Shown: positions 53,534-63,095, counted from the stretch's first letter. The stretch is DNA of 64,000 nucleotides from Streptomyces sp. SJL17-4 (GCF_036826855.1 NZ_CP104578.1:992001-1056000); one strand, 5' to 3'. Numbers and translations are program-made. The notes: a model not told the origin generated them from the letters alone.

Positions 53534-54337
53534 TCAGCCCAGGACCAGTACCACCGCCAGGGCGACGAGGAGGGAGTCGATCCGGTCGAGCAGACCGCCG
53601 GAGCCGGGCAGCCAACGGCCGGCGTCCTTGGCGTGGGCGCCCCTCTTGACCATCGACTCCAGCAGGTCGCCGAGCGGGCCCCCGACCGCGACGGCGAGCG
53701 CCGTCTGCCACGTCAGGGACGACAGCACGGCGAGCGTGCCGAGACCAGCGGCCGCCCCGGCCAGGGTGCCGCTCCAGCGCTTGGCGGGCGACAGCGGGGA
53801 GAGCCGGGGGCCGCCGAGACGGCGACCCGCCGCGTACGCGACGATGTCGGCGATCGACACGGCCACGAAGAGTACGAGACCGAGCGCGCCCATCGACACG
53901 AGGCCGGCCAGGACGCCCAGCCACACGAGCCCCAACAGGCCCGCCGTCAGTCGGCGGAGCCCGTGCTCGGCGTCGCCCGACAGCAGCGGCGCCCCGGCGA
54001 TCGCGAGCGCTCCGACCGCCGCGACCCTGAGCACCTCCCCGGGCGCGAGCCAGACGGTCAGGACGAGCCCGACGACGGCCGCGCCGAGCAGCACCCGGTC
54101 CACCGCGCCCAGGCTCAGCAGTCCGCCGTACTCGGCCACGGCGACCACCCCGACCACGGCCGCGAGCACGGCGATCCCCGGTGGGCCGAACCAGAACGCG
54201 GCGGTGACCACGGGTACTCCGAGGGCCCACACGCACCAGCGGACCATCAGCTCGCGCCGTCGGGTCGCCGCCACCGCGAGTCCTCCGGCGGCCAGTGCCC
54301 CGCCGAGGTAGGGCACGAGACCGGCGACCGTCGTCAC
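53534..54337 (-). CDS. CdsA-like CTP-transferase (phosphatidate cytidylyltransferase family)
   Basis: A 267-residue membrane protein with about seven or eight helices. The CdsA signature is near the C-terminus: LESMVKRGAHAKDAGRWLPGSGGLLDRIDSLL, i.e. the K-R...K-D...P-G-x-G-G-x-x-D-R pattern, with Ser where CDP-DAG synthases usually have His. It should transfer CMP from CTP to a lipid phosphate. GTGA overlap with the upstream acyltransferase-aminotransferase fusion, so the two act together. Shorter than housekeeping CdsA; probably a specialised paralogue. Confidence 0.82.
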   Translation of the reverse strand: MTTVAGLVPYLGGALAAGGLAVAATRRRELMVRWCVWALGVPVVTAAFWFGPPGIAVLAAVVGVVAVAEYGGLLSLGAVDRVLLGAAVVGLVLTVWLAPGEVLRVAAVGALAIAGAPLLSGDAEHGLRRLTAGLLGLVWLGVLAGLVSMGALGLVLFVAVSIADIVAYAAGRRLGGPRLSPLSPAKRWSGTLAGAAAGLGTLAVLSSLTWQTALAVAVGGPLGDLLESMVKRGAHAKDAGRWLPGSGGLLDRIDSLLVALAVVLVLG

Positions 54338-56265
54338 CCGGAGACCCGCCCGTCCGGCCCGCCGGACGCCACTGGCACGACCGATGCCAGCGACACGTCC
54401 GGCGCCACCGGCGCACCCGAACCCACCGGCACGCCCGTCGCCACCGGCGCACCCGAACCCACCGACACACCCGTCGCCACCCGCGCACCCGACCCCACCG
54501 GCACACCCAGCGCCTCCGGCACGCCCAGCGCCCCCGACGCCACCGGCGACCGCAGCGCGTCCAGGGCGCTCCGGACCGCCGCCACGATCCGCGTGTTCTC
54601 CGCCGTGTCGCGGACGGCGACACGGACGGTCCGCCCCTCGTACGAGGGAGACATCGGCGACAGGTCCCGCAGGTACACGTCGTGGCGACGGCACTCGCGC
54701 ACCAGCCGGGCCGCGCTCGGCCCGTCCGGCGGCAGGGTCATGGTGAGGAAGTTCGCCACCCCCTCGTCGACCGAGGCGAGCCCGTCGAGCGCCGCGAGCC
54801 CGTCGGCCAGCCCCCGGCGCAGCGCGGCGGTGCGCGCCCAGCGTTCCGCGTAGTACGCGGGTTCGCGCAGCGCCGTCACCGCGGCCAGCTGGGCCGGCAG
54901 GCTGACGGGCCACGGCGGCGTCCACCGGCGCAACTCCCCTGCCGTTTCCGGGTCTGCCACCAGATAGGCGGCCCGCATCCCCGACAGTGCGTACATCTTC
55001 GACAGCGAGGTGCAGACCACGACCCGGGGGTCGACCGAGGCGAGCCCGGCCAGCGAGTCCGCCGGATCGACATAGCCCAGGTACGCCTCGTCGATCCACC
55101 ACCGGGTCCGCGCGGGCGAGGCCTCGATCACCGCGCGCAGGGCGTCGGCGGGAGCGTGGACGCCGGTCGGGTTGTTCGGATTGACCACCACCACGAGGTC
55201 GTACCGTCCGCTCCGGGTCGCGTCCGCGAGCCGGGCAGGATCGAGCAGCCAGCCGTCCTCCCGGCGCAGCCGGAGCCGGTCGACCCGGCAGCCGATCACG
55301 CGCTCGGTGACATGGGCGTACTCGCCGTAGCTCGGGTCGAGCAGGAGCACCCGGCTCTCCGGCGTCAGCCACCGGCCGAACGCACGGAAGATCAGGTCGG
55401 ACGAGCCCGCCCCGACGACCAGTGACTCCGACGGCAGCCCACGGACCGCGGCGAGCTCCGCGAGCAGCCCTTCCGCGCCGGTCGGCGGCGAGGTCCGCGC
55501 CGTCCATCCCGGGTCCTCCGACAGGGCCGCGCGGACCGCCGGCGCCGGTGCGAACCACGCGTCCAACACATCGGCGGCCACCACCTCATGACGTCGCGTC
55601 AGCGTTCTGAAGTCCGTTCCGATCGCCGAGAAGAAGGCCCCGCCGTGCTCACAGCCGTCCGCGCGTGGCGCGAACGGCACGTCCAGCCGCCAGTCGAGTC
55701 CTGCCCGCAATCGCTCCAGTGTCCGGCCGTGGCGCTCCCCGACCGTCCTCGTCAGCTCGGCCACGGAGCCGCTCAGCACCTCGAACGAGACGGCACCCGA
55801 GCGGACCGTGTGCCCCACCGGCCGCAGCCCGGCGGCGAGGTACATGTCGAGCAGCTCCGTGCGTCCCATCGCCACCACCCGGCGACCGCCCCGCGCCGCG
55901 ACCCAGCGCAGCGCCGCGTACATGAGGAGCGGCGCCGCGGCGGTGGACCGCCAGCGTTCCTCGACGGTCAGGATGCGGATCTCGAACGGCTCCTCCTCCG
56001 TCAGGACCGGCAGCTCCTCGCGCGTCAGGTACTTGTCCAGGGCGTAGCGGCCCACCCAGGGCGGGGTGAGGCTGACGAAGCCGATCCGCGTCTCCCCGCG
56101 GGCGGCCACCAGATACACGTTGTCGCCGTCGAGTCCGTCGCTCAGCCGCCCCGACGGATCCACCGCGTGCTGGCCCAACTCCTCCGCGTACACACGATGG
56201 CGCAGTTCGTGGATCCAGTCGTGATCGCGAGCCGTGGCAGCGCGCAGCTGCAGGGCGTGGTCCAT
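54334..56265 (-). CDS. Fusion: GNAT/FeeM-like acyltransferase plus class I/II aminotransferase
   Basis: A 643-residue two-domain protein. The N-terminal domain (about 1-200) is GNAT-like, with a start (IHELRHRVYAEELGQHAVD) like that of N-acyl amino acid synthases and autoinducer synthases, then EIRILTVEERWRSTAAAPLLMYAALRW. The C-terminal domain (about 230-585) is a histidinol-phosphate-type PLP aminotransferase: VVVNPNNPTGVHAP, WWIDEAYLGY, PLP lysine K423 in SLSKMYALSGMRAAY. A 12-residue repeat tail follows (about 585-643). Coupled by GTGA to a CdsA-like gene. Substrate unknown; acylated amino compound or unusual phospholipid head group are possibilities. Confidence 0.85.
   Translation of the reverse strand: MDHALQLRAATARDHDWIHELRHRVYAEELGQHAVDPSGRLSDGLDGDNVYLVAARGETRIGFVSLTPPWVGRYALDKYLTREELPVLTEEEPFEIRILTVEERWRSTAAAPLLMYAALRWVAARGGRRVVAMGRTELLDMYLAAGLRPVGHTVRSGAVSFEVLSGSVAELTRTVGERHGRTLERLRAGLDWRLDVPFAPRADGCEHGGAFFSAIGTDFRTLTRRHEVVAADVLDAWFAPAPAVRAALSEDPGWTARTSPPTGAEGLLAELAAVRGLPSESLVVGAGSSDLIFRAFGRWLTPESRVLLLDPSYGEYAHVTERVIGCRVDRLRLRREDGWLLDPARLADATRSGRYDLVVVVNPNNPTGVHAPADALRAVIEASPARTRWWIDEAYLGYVDPADSLAGLASVDPRVVVCTSLSKMYALSGMRAAYLVADPETAGELRRWTPPWPVSLPAQLAAVTALREPAYYAERWARTAALRRGLADGLAALDGLASVDEGVANFLTMTLPPDGPSAARLVRECRRHDVYLRDLSPMSPSYEGRTVRVAVRDTAENTRIVAAVRSALDALRSPVASGALGVPEALGVPVGSGARVATGVSVGSGAPVATGVPVGSGAPVAPDVSLASVVPVASGGPDGRVSG
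54410..54517. repeat. 36-bp tandem repeat in the fusion gene's tail
   Basis: Three copies (54410-54445, 54446-54481, 54482-54517) of a unit beginning GGCGCACCCGAACCCACCGG; the first two differ at two or three bases, the third is more degenerate. It encodes a 12-residue Val/Gly/Ala/Pro repeat after the aminotransferase domain. Confidence 0.85.
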
Positions 56266-56367
56266 GCGTGTCCCCTTGAGACGTTCCGGCGTTCGCGCAC
56301 CAGTGTGGAAGATCGCGGACGACGAGACCTGAGTACGCGTACTCAGCCCCGGGGGGGGAACGGCCGA

Positions 56368-56403
56368 AGGCCGGGCGGGCCCCTTTCGGGGTCCGCCCGG
56401 CCT
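56368..56403 (-). terminator. terminator of the GH48 gene
   Basis: AGGCCGGGCGGGCCCC (56368-56383) pairs with GGGGTCCGCCCGGCCT (56388-56403) with one mismatch pair and a TTTC loop, 36 bases past the GH48 stop. Confidence 0.85.
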
Positions 56404-56438
56404 CGTCGTACGCGGAACCGCTCCGTGCGGGGCGGCTG

Positions 56439-59351
56439 TTATTCGAGCAGCTCCGCGTACGAGCCCATGGCCAGGGCGATGTCCGCCTGGGCCCAGAACC
56501 GGTGGTACGTGAAGACGGGCGCGGCACCGCCCGCGAGATAGGCCTCGATCTTCGGCCAGGCCGGGTCGTCCTGGTAGAAGGTGCGGATCGAGGCGAAGGT
56601 GGAGGAGTTGTTCACCGTGTCGCCGTTCGGCATGGCCCCGGTCCAGCCGGTCGGGACGTACACGGGGTCGTCGAAGCGGTTGTAGTCGGCGCGGGTCTCC
56701 TCGACGGCGATGCCCAGCGGGTCCTGGTGGTGGTCCCACATGCCGTCGAGCAGGGCCTTGGCGACGCGCTTGGCCTCGGCGTGGCCGGACTTGGCCGCGT
56801 AGTAGGTGAGGGTCTTGGCGTAGGCGGCGGCGACGCCGACGTCGTTCGTGTAGTCGGCGACGGTGACGTGCAGCCCGGCGTTGGCGCCGGGGTTCGCCGC
56901 GTTCCAGGTGTCGGGCTTGCCGGACCACTGGAGGGTGGAGGGGATGCGGTAGGTGCCGTCCGGGTTGATCGTGGTCTTGGACAGCGCCCAGGAGACCCAC
57001 TTGTCGAGGACGGTCTTCGCCGCGGCGTCACCGGTCTGCTGGTAGTACTCGGCGACCCGCTCCATGGACCAGGCCTGGAAGCCGAACCACTGGTTGGACG
57101 CGGGGTCGTGGTAGACGGGCTTCTCGTCGTAGTAGAGGCCGTGGAAGGTGGGGGTGCCGGCCGGCGGGGTGGCGTAGCGGCCCTGCCAGCTGTTGGTGGC
57201 GCCGCCCGCGATGGCGCCCTCGTCGGACTGGAGCCAGCGGTAGAACTCCAGCTGCCGGTCGAGGCTGGTCGCCCAGTCGGCCTGGCCCGTCGCCGACTTG
57301 GGCTTGAGCGGGGCGTACTCGCTGAGCGCGTAGGCGGCGAGCGGGTTCTGGTAACCGCTGTGGTTGTGGCTGGAACCGATCCGCCAGGACCATCCGGCGG
57401 AGGTGTCGGTGGCGCCGCCCCAGGCGTAGTACCAGGACATCAGGTAGGTCGCGCTGTCCTTGCCGGTACCGGCCGGGCAGGCGGTCGGGCCGACGCAGTC
57501 GCCTACCTTCTTGAAGTACTTGTCGAACATCGCGTACCGCAGGTAGTCGCCCATCTTGGCGGCCTTGCCGACGGTCGCGGAGACCTGTGTCCCCTTGCCC
57601 TGCTCCTTGGCCCAGAGGTCGGCCCAGTAGGCGGCCTGGACGGCGCGGGCGTCGGCGTCGGGGGCGTTGGTGAACTTCCACTGCTTGGCGTAGGAGGCGT
57701 CGCCTGTGAAGAGGTCGAGGTAGCCGTTCCTACCGCCGTAGGAGAAGTTGTCGCAGGTCGGGTGGGTGACGGTCTCCCAGACGGACTCCTGCGGGCCGCG
57801 CTGGAAGGTGTTGATGTACGAGGGGCCGGTCGCCGTCGGTCCTGCGGAGCACTTGCCGGGCTCGTTGCCGAAGCCGTAGACGTTGTCGACGTCCTGGATC
57901 CAGTGCATGCCGTAGATGTCGTCGGTGCCGTAGGCGCTCTTGAGCTCGCCGGCGATCGGGTCGGAGCCGGAGGTCACTCCGCCGTCGAGCCGGGCCGGGT
58001 ACTGCGAGGGCAGGTCCAACTCAGGGGCGTACGTCGCCGGCTTCGAGGCGTTGTAGGAGCCGGTGGTGGGCGTGTCGGCGTGGGTGGGGATCATGAATTT
58101 CTCCATGGTGTCCCAGGCGCCGTTGAACTTGGTCCAGTCGCCGGTGATCTTGCCGTACATGGCCTGGAGCCAGATGAGGTAGCTGTACGCCTCCGAGGTC
58201 GTCTCGTGCCCGTGGTCGGGGGCCTCGACGATCAGGGTCTCGACGGAGTGGTACGGGATGCCCTCGGGCGAGAAGTAGCCGTTGGCCGGGTTGGTGATCT
58301 TCCCGTGGAGGTCGAGGAAGCGGGCGTCGTACGTGGAGTTCGCGGCCAGCTGCGCGACGGTGACCTCGGCCTTGGCGTGGCCGGGGGCGGTCGCGGTGAA
58401 GACGGCGGAGCCGGTGCCGGTGGCCGCGGCGGCGACGGTCACCTTCTGGGCGGTGTTCCAGTTCGCCGGGGTGAAGGTGAGCGCGGCCGGGGTCGCGGTG
58501 AGGTTGGTGTTGCCCGAGGTACGGGCGACGCTCACCGTGACGTTGGCGGTGGGGGCGGTGGAGAGCTTCAGGTCGAAGGTGCCGGTGGCGCCCTGGCGCA
58601 CGCCGAGCTGGCTCGGGGCGGCGACGAGCGAGGGGCCCGCGGCGACGGTGATGCCGACGGGCGCCGACTCGGCGGAGGCGCCGAGGCTGTCGTAGGCCTT
58701 GGCGTAGAGGGAGTGGGCGCCGGTGGCGAGGCCGGCGGCGCTGTGGGTGAACGGCGCGGTGGTGTCCGTGCCCAGGAGCGTGGTGTCGCTGTAGAACTCC
58801 ACCTTGCTCACGGTGGCGCTGTCGGCCGCGGCTGCCGTCGCGGCGAGCGGCACCGCGTCGCCCTGGCTGTAGACGGCCCCCGGGGCGGGGCTGGTGAGGA
58901 CGGCGACGGGGGGCTGGTGAGCGCCGGCGCACGTGGTGCCGTTGACGGCGAAGTCGGTCGGGGCGGCGTTGGCCCCGCTGTAGGTGAACTGGGCTCCGGT
59001 GGTGGCGGCGGCCCCCGCTGCGAGGGTGCCGTTCCAGGACGCGTTGGTCACCGTGACGTTCTTGCCGGACTGGGTCCAGGTGCCGCTCCAGCCGTTGGTG
59101 AGCTTCTGGTCGCCGGCGTAGGAGTACGTCAGCGTCCAGCCGTTCAGCGGCTCGGTGGCCCGGTTGGTGAGCGTGAGTTCGGCGGTGAAGCCCGAACCCC
59201 AGTCGTTGGTCTTGTAGTCGACGCTGCACTGGACGGCGGCGGCCTGGGCCGTCGTGGCTCCGACGGCCGTGAGGCCGAGGGGGAGGGAGAGCGCCGCGGC
59301 CAGCGCGGTCAGCTGCCGGCGGGATCGCGTTCTCGGGCGGAGACGTGGCAT
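56439..59351 (-). CDS. Secreted GH48 reducing-end cellobiohydrolase with CBM2
   Basis: A 970-residue processive cellulase. Order: signal peptide (about 1-39), CBM2 (about 40-142; [22 protein letters not shown], ending NGTTC), an Ig-like domain ([21 protein letters not shown]), an Fn3/Calx-type beta domain ([25 protein letters not shown]), then the GH48 barrel from about 335 ([41 protein letters not shown]). The conserved ETTSEA motif (Glu383, Glu387) carries the proton donor. Length matches Streptomyces GH48 enzymes. Divergent from GH5, with CebR boxes in the gap. Confidence 0.95.
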   Translation of the reverse strand: MPRLRPRTRSRRQLTALAAALSLPLGLTAVGATTAQAAAVQCSVDYKTNDWGSGFTAELTLTNRATEPLNGWTLTYSYAGDQKLTNGWSGTWTQSGKNVTVTNASWNGTLAAGAAATTGAQFTYSGANAAPTDFAVNGTTCAGAHQPPVAVLTSPAPGAVYSQGDAVPLAATAAAADSATVSKVEFYSDTTLLGTDTTAPFTHSAAGLATGAHSLYAKAYDSLGASAESAPVGITVAAGPSLVAAPSQLGVRQGATGTFDLKLSTAPTANVTVSVARTSGNTNLTATPAALTFTPANWNTAQKVTVAAAATGTGSAVFTATAPGHAKAEVTVAQLAANSTYDARFLDLHGKITNPANGYFSPEGIPYHSVETLIVEAPDHGHETTSEAYSYLIWLQAMYGKITGDWTKFNGAWDTMEKFMIPTHADTPTTGSYNASKPATYAPELDLPSQYPARLDGGVTSGSDPIAGELKSAYGTDDIYGMHWIQDVDNVYGFGNEPGKCSAGPTATGPSYINTFQRGPQESVWETVTHPTCDNFSYGGRNGYLDLFTGDASYAKQWKFTNAPDADARAVQAAYWADLWAKEQGKGTQVSATVGKAAKMGDYLRYAMFDKYFKKVGDCVGPTACPAGTGKDSATYLMSWYYAWGGATDTSAGWSWRIGSSHNHSGYQNPLAAYALSEYAPLKPKSATGQADWATSLDRQLEFYRWLQSDEGAIAGGATNSWQGRYATPPAGTPTFHGLYYDEKPVYHDPASNQWFGFQAWSMERVAEYYQQTGDAAAKTVLDKWVSWALSKTTINPDGTYRIPSTLQWSGKPDTWNAANPGANAGLHVTVADYTNDVGVAAAYAKTLTYYAAKSGHAEAKRVAKALLDGMWDHHQDPLGIAVEETRADYNRFDDPVYVPTGWTGAMPNGDTVNNSSTFASIRTFYQDDPAWPKIEAYLAGGAAPVFTYHRFWAQADIALAMGSYAELLE

Positions 59352-59410
59352 GCGGGTGGTTCTCCTCGCGGCTCGGAAGGTCGGGGGTGCGAAGAGCTGA
59401 AACGTTCGAA

Positions 59411-59425
59411 GGTCAAGCCTTGACC
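59411..59425. promoter_or_regulatory. extra 15-bp palindrome beside the CebR box
   Basis: GGTCAAGCCTTGACC, perfect around a central base, three bases from the CebR box. It overlaps a possible minus-strand -35 (TTGACC) for GH48, so a second regulator may act here. Confidence 0.5.
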
Positions 59426-59427
59426 AG

Positions 59428-59441
59428 TGGGAGCGCTCCCA
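59428..59441. promoter_or_regulatory. CebR box 1
   Basis: TGGGAGCGCTCCCA, a perfect match to the 14-bp CebR operator of Streptomyces cellulase genes, 77 bases before the GH48 start. CebR releases it when cellobiose/cellotriose binds. Confidence 0.92.
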
Positions 59442-59562
59442 CTGTGCAGTTGGGGCGCCACCCCGTCAAGGTGTGTGAGGAAGTCGAAGCCAAAACCCAG
59501 GGAATTTACTCAACTCCTCTTTTGCTTGGCGTCAGTTGCCGCTACGGTCTGCCCCGACCCAG

Positions 59563-59576
59563 TGGGAGCGATTCCA
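59563..59576. promoter_or_regulatory. CebR box 2 (imperfect)
   Basis: TGGGAGCGATTCCA, two differences from the consensus, 48 bases before the GH5 start, so placed to control the GH5-GH6 pair. Confidence 0.85.
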
Positions 59577-59623
59577 TCCAGTCGGCGCACCGCCAGGTGT
59601 GCCCTCGCTGCGAGGACTCGCTC

Positions 59624-61180
59624 ATGCATCCCCCACGTCTGTCCGCGCTGCTCTCCGGAGTGGCGCTCACGATGGCGAGCACCGCGTTCGCCCTCATGGG
59701 TACGGCCTCAGGAGCCGCGGCCGCACCCGCTTGCACGGTGGAGCACTCGGTCGCCGGCCAATGGTCCGGCGGCTACCAGGGCGCCCTCACCGTCACCAAC
59801 AACAGCGCCGCGCTGGACGGTTGGAGCCTCGGCTTCGACTTCCCGGCCGGCCAGGTGGTCAGCCAGGGCTGGGGCGGCAAGTGGTCCCAGTCCGCCGCCT
59901 CCGTCACCGTGACGAACGAGAGCTGGAACGCCTCGCTCGGCACGGGCGCGAAGGTGACGGCCGGATTCATCGCCTCGTGGACGGGGACCAACACGGCCCC
60001 CACCGCGTTCACGCTCAACGGCACGCCCTGCGTCACCACCGGGCCCACGCCGACCCCGACCCCCACCCCCACCACTCCGACGACTCCCCCGACCACTCCT
60101 CCGACCACCCCGCCCACCACTCCCCCGACGACTCCGCCGACCGAGCCGCCGCCGACTCCGGTCACCGGCGCGCCCGAACTCGGCGTCGTCGGCAACAAGT
60201 TCGTCGACCAGAACGGCGCGGTCCGCCGTCTGCTCGGCGTCAACCGCTCCGGCGGCGAGTTCATGTGCGTCCAGGGCTACGGCATCTGGGACGGTCCCGT
60301 CGACGACGCCTCGATCAAGGCGATCGCCGACTGGAAGGCCAACACGGTCCGCATCCCCCTCAACGAGGAGTGCTGGCTCGGCCTGGACAACATCAAGCCC
60401 GAGTACCGGGGCACGAACTACATCAACGCCGTGAAGGACCTGGTCACCAAGGTCATCGCGCACGGCATGACCCCGGTGGTCGAACTCCACTGGACGTACG
60501 GCCAGTACACGGGCAACTCCGCGGGCTGCGCCGACGTCCACGCCTCCTGCCAGAAGCCGATGCCCAACGCCCAGTACACGCCGGCGTTCTGGACCTCGGT
60601 GGCGAACACCTTCAAGAACGACAAGCGGGTCGTCTTCGACCTGTTCAACGAGCCCTATCCGGACCGGGCGACCTCCACCGCGACCCAGGCGTGGACCTGC
60701 TGGCGCGACGGCGGCACCTGCCCCGGCATCGGCTACGAGGTCGCCGGCATGCAGGACCTGCTGGACGCCGTCCGCGCCACGGGGGCGAAGAACCTCGTCC
60801 TCGTCCCCGGCATCGCGTACTCCAACGACCTGAGCCAGTGGCTCACGTACCGCCCCACGGATTCGGCGGCGAATCTGGCCGCCGCCTGGCACGTCTACAA
60901 CTTCAACACCTGCGCCAATGAGACGTGCTGGAACGACACCCTCGCCCCGGTAGCCGCACAGGTACCTCTGCTCGCGGGTGAGATCGGCGAGAACACCTGC
61001 GGACACGCGTTCATCGACCGCGTCATGAAGTGGTTCGACGACCGCGGCCTCTCGTACCTCGGCTGGACCTGGAACACCTGGAACTGCAACTCCGGGCCCG
61101 CGCTGATCAGTTCGTACGACGGCACACCCACCGCGTTCGGCATCGGGCTGCGCGACCACCTGCGCGCCCTCACCCCGTGA
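59624..61180 (+). CDS. Secreted GH5 endoglucanase with CBM2
   Basis: A 518-residue cellulase: signal peptide (about 1-34), CBM2 (about 35-135, CTVEHSVAGQWSGGYQGALTVTN to LNGTPC), a Pro/Thr linker of about 45 residues, then the GH5 barrel (from about 182, ELGVVGNKFVDQNGAVRRLLGVNRSGGEFMC). Acid/base E343 in FDLFNEPYP and nucleophile E453 in LAGEIGENTCG. ATG 59624 preceded by GAGGA. First gene of a GH5-GH6 pair on the far side of the CebR-controlled divergent promoter. Confidence 0.94.
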   Translation: MHPPRLSALLSGVALTMASTAFALMGTASGAAAAPACTVEHSVAGQWSGGYQGALTVTNNSAALDGWSLGFDFPAGQVVSQGWGGKWSQSAASVTVTNESWNASLGTGAKVTAGFIASWTGTNTAPTAFTLNGTPCVTTGPTPTPTPTPTTPTTPPTTPPTTPPTTPPTTPPTEPPPTPVTGAPELGVVGNKFVDQNGAVRRLLGVNRSGGEFMCVQGYGIWDGPVDDASIKAIADWKANTVRIPLNEECWLGLDNIKPEYRGTNYINAVKDLVTKVIAHGMTPVVELHWTYGQYTGNSAGCADVHASCQKPMPNAQYTPAFWTSVANTFKNDKRVVFDLFNEPYPDRATSTATQAWTCWRDGGTCPGIGYEVAGMQDLLDAVRATGAKNLVLVPGIAYSNDLSQWLTYRPTDSAANLAAAWHVYNFNTCANETCWNDTLAPVAAQVPLLAGEIGENTCGHAFIDRVMKWFDDRGLSYLGWTWNTWNCNSGPALISSYDGTPTAFGIGLRDHLRALTP

Positions 61181-61199
61181 ATGGGCCCGCGAAGGGCCC

Positions 61200-61252
61200 C
61201 GACCCCCTGAAAGATCCCCTGAAAAATTCCCTGCAAAATCCCCTGAAAGGAA
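61200..61252 (+). repeat. four short direct repeats in the GH5-GH6 leader
   Basis: CCCCTGAAAG-like units recur about every 15 bases (near 61204, 61215, 61229 and 61240), AT-richer than the surroundings. The last unit forms the GH6 ribosome site (AAAGGAAC). They may set relative translation of GH6 or mark messenger processing. Confidence 0.6.
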
Positions 61253-61263
61253 CCCCCACCCGC

Positions 61264-63009
61264 ATGAGCCGCACCAGTCGCACCAGCCGCACCGCCCTCC
61301 TGGCGGCCCTCGGCCTCATCACGGCCACCGGCGCCACCGCCACCGTCTTCGGCACCGCCACCGCCGGCGCCGCCGCCCCGGGCTGCAAGGTCGACTACCA
61401 GGTCACCAACCAGTGGAGCACCGGCTTCGGCGCCAACGTGACCGTCACCAACACCGGTGACCCGGTCTCCGCCTGGACCCTGGAGTGGTCCTACGCCGGC
61501 AACCAGCAGGTCACCCAGGGCTGGAACGCCACCATCACCCAGGCCGGCGCCGCCGTCACCGCCAAGAACGCCTCCTACAACGGCGCCCTGGCCACCGGCG
61601 GTTCCACCTCCTTCGGCTTCAACGGCACGTACAGCGGCACCAACGCCGTGCCCGCCACCTTCAAGCTGAACGGTGTCACCTGCAACGGGGCCACCGAGCC
61701 GACCGAGCCCCCGACCACCCCGCCCACCACTCCCCCGACCACCCCGCCGCCGGCCGGCAGCAAGGTCGACAACCCGTACGCCGGCGCCAAGGTGTACGTG
61801 AACCCCGACTGGAGCGCGAAGGCCGCCGCCGAGCCCGGCGGCAGCAGGATCGCCAACCAGCCCACCGGCGTATGGATGGACCGGATCGCCGCCATCAACG
61901 GCACCCCCGGCGCCAGGGGCCTGCGCGCCCACCTCGACGAAGCCCTGAAGCAGAAGGGCTCCGGAGAGCTCGTCGTCCAGCTGGTCATCTACAACCTGCC
62001 GGGCCGCGACTGCGCGGCGCTCGCCTCCAACGGCGAGCTGGGCGCCACGGAGATCGGCCGCTACAAGACCGAGTACATCGACCCGATCGCCGCGATCCTC
62101 GCCGACCCCAAGTACGCGGGCCTGCGGATCGTCAACGCGGTCGAGATCGACTCGCTGCCGAACCTGGTCACCAACGTCTCCGGCCGTCCGACGGCCACCG
62201 CCAACTGTGACGTCATGAAGGCCAACGGCAACTACATCACCGGTGTCGGCTACGCCCTCAACAAGCTGGGCTCGATCGGCAACGTCTACAACTACGTCGA
62301 CGCCGGCCACCACGGCTGGCTGGGCTGGGACAGCAACTTCGGCCCGTCCGCCGAGCTGTTCAAGACGGCCGCCACGGCCGAGGGCTCCACGGTCGACAAG
62401 GTGCACGGCTTCATCGTCAACACCGCCAACTACAGCGCCCTGAAGGAGGACCACTTCAAGATCGGGGACTCCGTCAACGGCACCTCGGTGCGCACGTCGA
62501 AGTGGATCGACTGGAACCAGTACACCGACGAGCTGTCGTACGCCCAGGCGATGCGCGACAAGCTGGTCTCGATCGGCTTCAACAGCAACCTCGGCATGCT
62601 GGTCGACACCTCCCGCAACGGCTGGGGCGGCACCCAGCGGCCCACCGGCCCGGGGGCGCTGACCAACGTCGACACGTACGTCAACGGAGGCAAGTACGAC
62701 CGCCGCATCCACCTCGGCAACTGGTGCAACCAGTCCGGTGCCGGTCTCGGCGAACGGCCCCAGCCGGCGCCCGCCGCGGGCATCGACGCGTACGTCTGGA
62801 TGAAGCCCCCGGGCGAGTCCGACGGCGCCTCCAAGGAGATCCCGAACACCGAGGGCAAGGGCTTCGACCGGATGTGCGACCCGACGTACACGGGCAACGT
62901 CCGTAACGGGAACAGCATGTCGGGTGCGCTGCCGGACTCCCCGCTCGCGGGCGCCTGGTTCTCGGCACAGTTCCAGGAGCTCATGAAGAACGCCCACCCG
63001 GCGCTGTGA
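61264..63009 (+). CDS. Secreted GH6 cellobiohydrolase with CBM2
   Basis: A 581-residue exo-cellulase: signal peptide (about 1-38), CBM2 (about 39-140, CKVDYQVTNQWSTGFGANVTVTN to LNGVTC), short PT linker, then the GH6 domain (from about 170, NPYAGAKVYVNPDWSAKA). Family landmarks: catalytic acid D249 in YNLPGRDCAA, YVDAGHHGWLGWDSN, MLVDTSRNGWGG and DAYVWMKPPGESDG. The large loops (SGRPTATANCDVMK) fit a non-reducing-end cellobiohydrolase that complements GH48. Co-transcribed with GH5. Confidence 0.94.
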   Translation: MSRTSRTSRTALLAALGLITATGATATVFGTATAGAAAPGCKVDYQVTNQWSTGFGANVTVTNTGDPVSAWTLEWSYAGNQQVTQGWNATITQAGAAVTAKNASYNGALATGGSTSFGFNGTYSGTNAVPATFKLNGVTCNGATEPTEPPTTPPTTPPTTPPPAGSKVDNPYAGAKVYVNPDWSAKAAAEPGGSRIANQPTGVWMDRIAAINGTPGARGLRAHLDEALKQKGSGELVVQLVIYNLPGRDCAALASNGELGATEIGRYKTEYIDPIAAILADPKYAGLRIVNAVEIDSLPNLVTNVSGRPTATANCDVMKANGNYITGVGYALNKLGSIGNVYNYVDAGHHGWLGWDSNFGPSAELFKTAATAEGSTVDKVHGFIVNTANYSALKEDHFKIGDSVNGTSVRTSKWIDWNQYTDELSYAQAMRDKLVSIGFNSNLGMLVDTSRNGWGGTQRPTGPGALTNVDTYVNGGKYDRRIHLGNWCNQSGAGLGERPQPAPAAGIDAYVWMKPPGESDGASKEIPNTEGKGFDRMCDPTYTGNVRNGNSMSGALPDSPLAGAWFSAQFQELMKNAHPAL

Positions 63010-63060
63010 CACCCCTCGCGAGGGTGTGACACCCCTGGCGAGATCCCTCGCACGAGGCCT

Positions 63061-63095
63061 GCGGCCGGCCGGACCCCCGGGTCCCGGCCGGCCGC
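63061..63095. terminator. terminator after GH6
   Basis: GCGGCCGGCCGGACCC (63061-63076) and GGGTCCCGGCCGGCCGC (63079-63095) form a 16-bp stem with one bulged G and a 2-base gap. Serves the convergent GH6 and reductase genes. Confidence 0.8.

Noticed and set aside
54334..56265. Ordinary histidinol-phosphate aminotransferase of histidine synthesis
   Set aside because: No his genes are nearby and the protein carries an acyltransferase domain and a CdsA-like partner.
56502..59423. 973-codon open frame antisense to GH48
   Set aside because: Val/Gly/Glu-rich shadow of a certain GH48 gene; typical antisense artefact in high-GC DNA. The same applies to the long antisense frames over lacZ, the IlvD-type gene and the PL26-like gene.
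60040..60150. Tandem repeat in the GH5 gene as a regulatory repeat
   Set aside because: It codes for the ordinary Pro/Thr linker between CBM2 and the catalytic domain; the shorter one at 61700-61750 in GH6 is the same.
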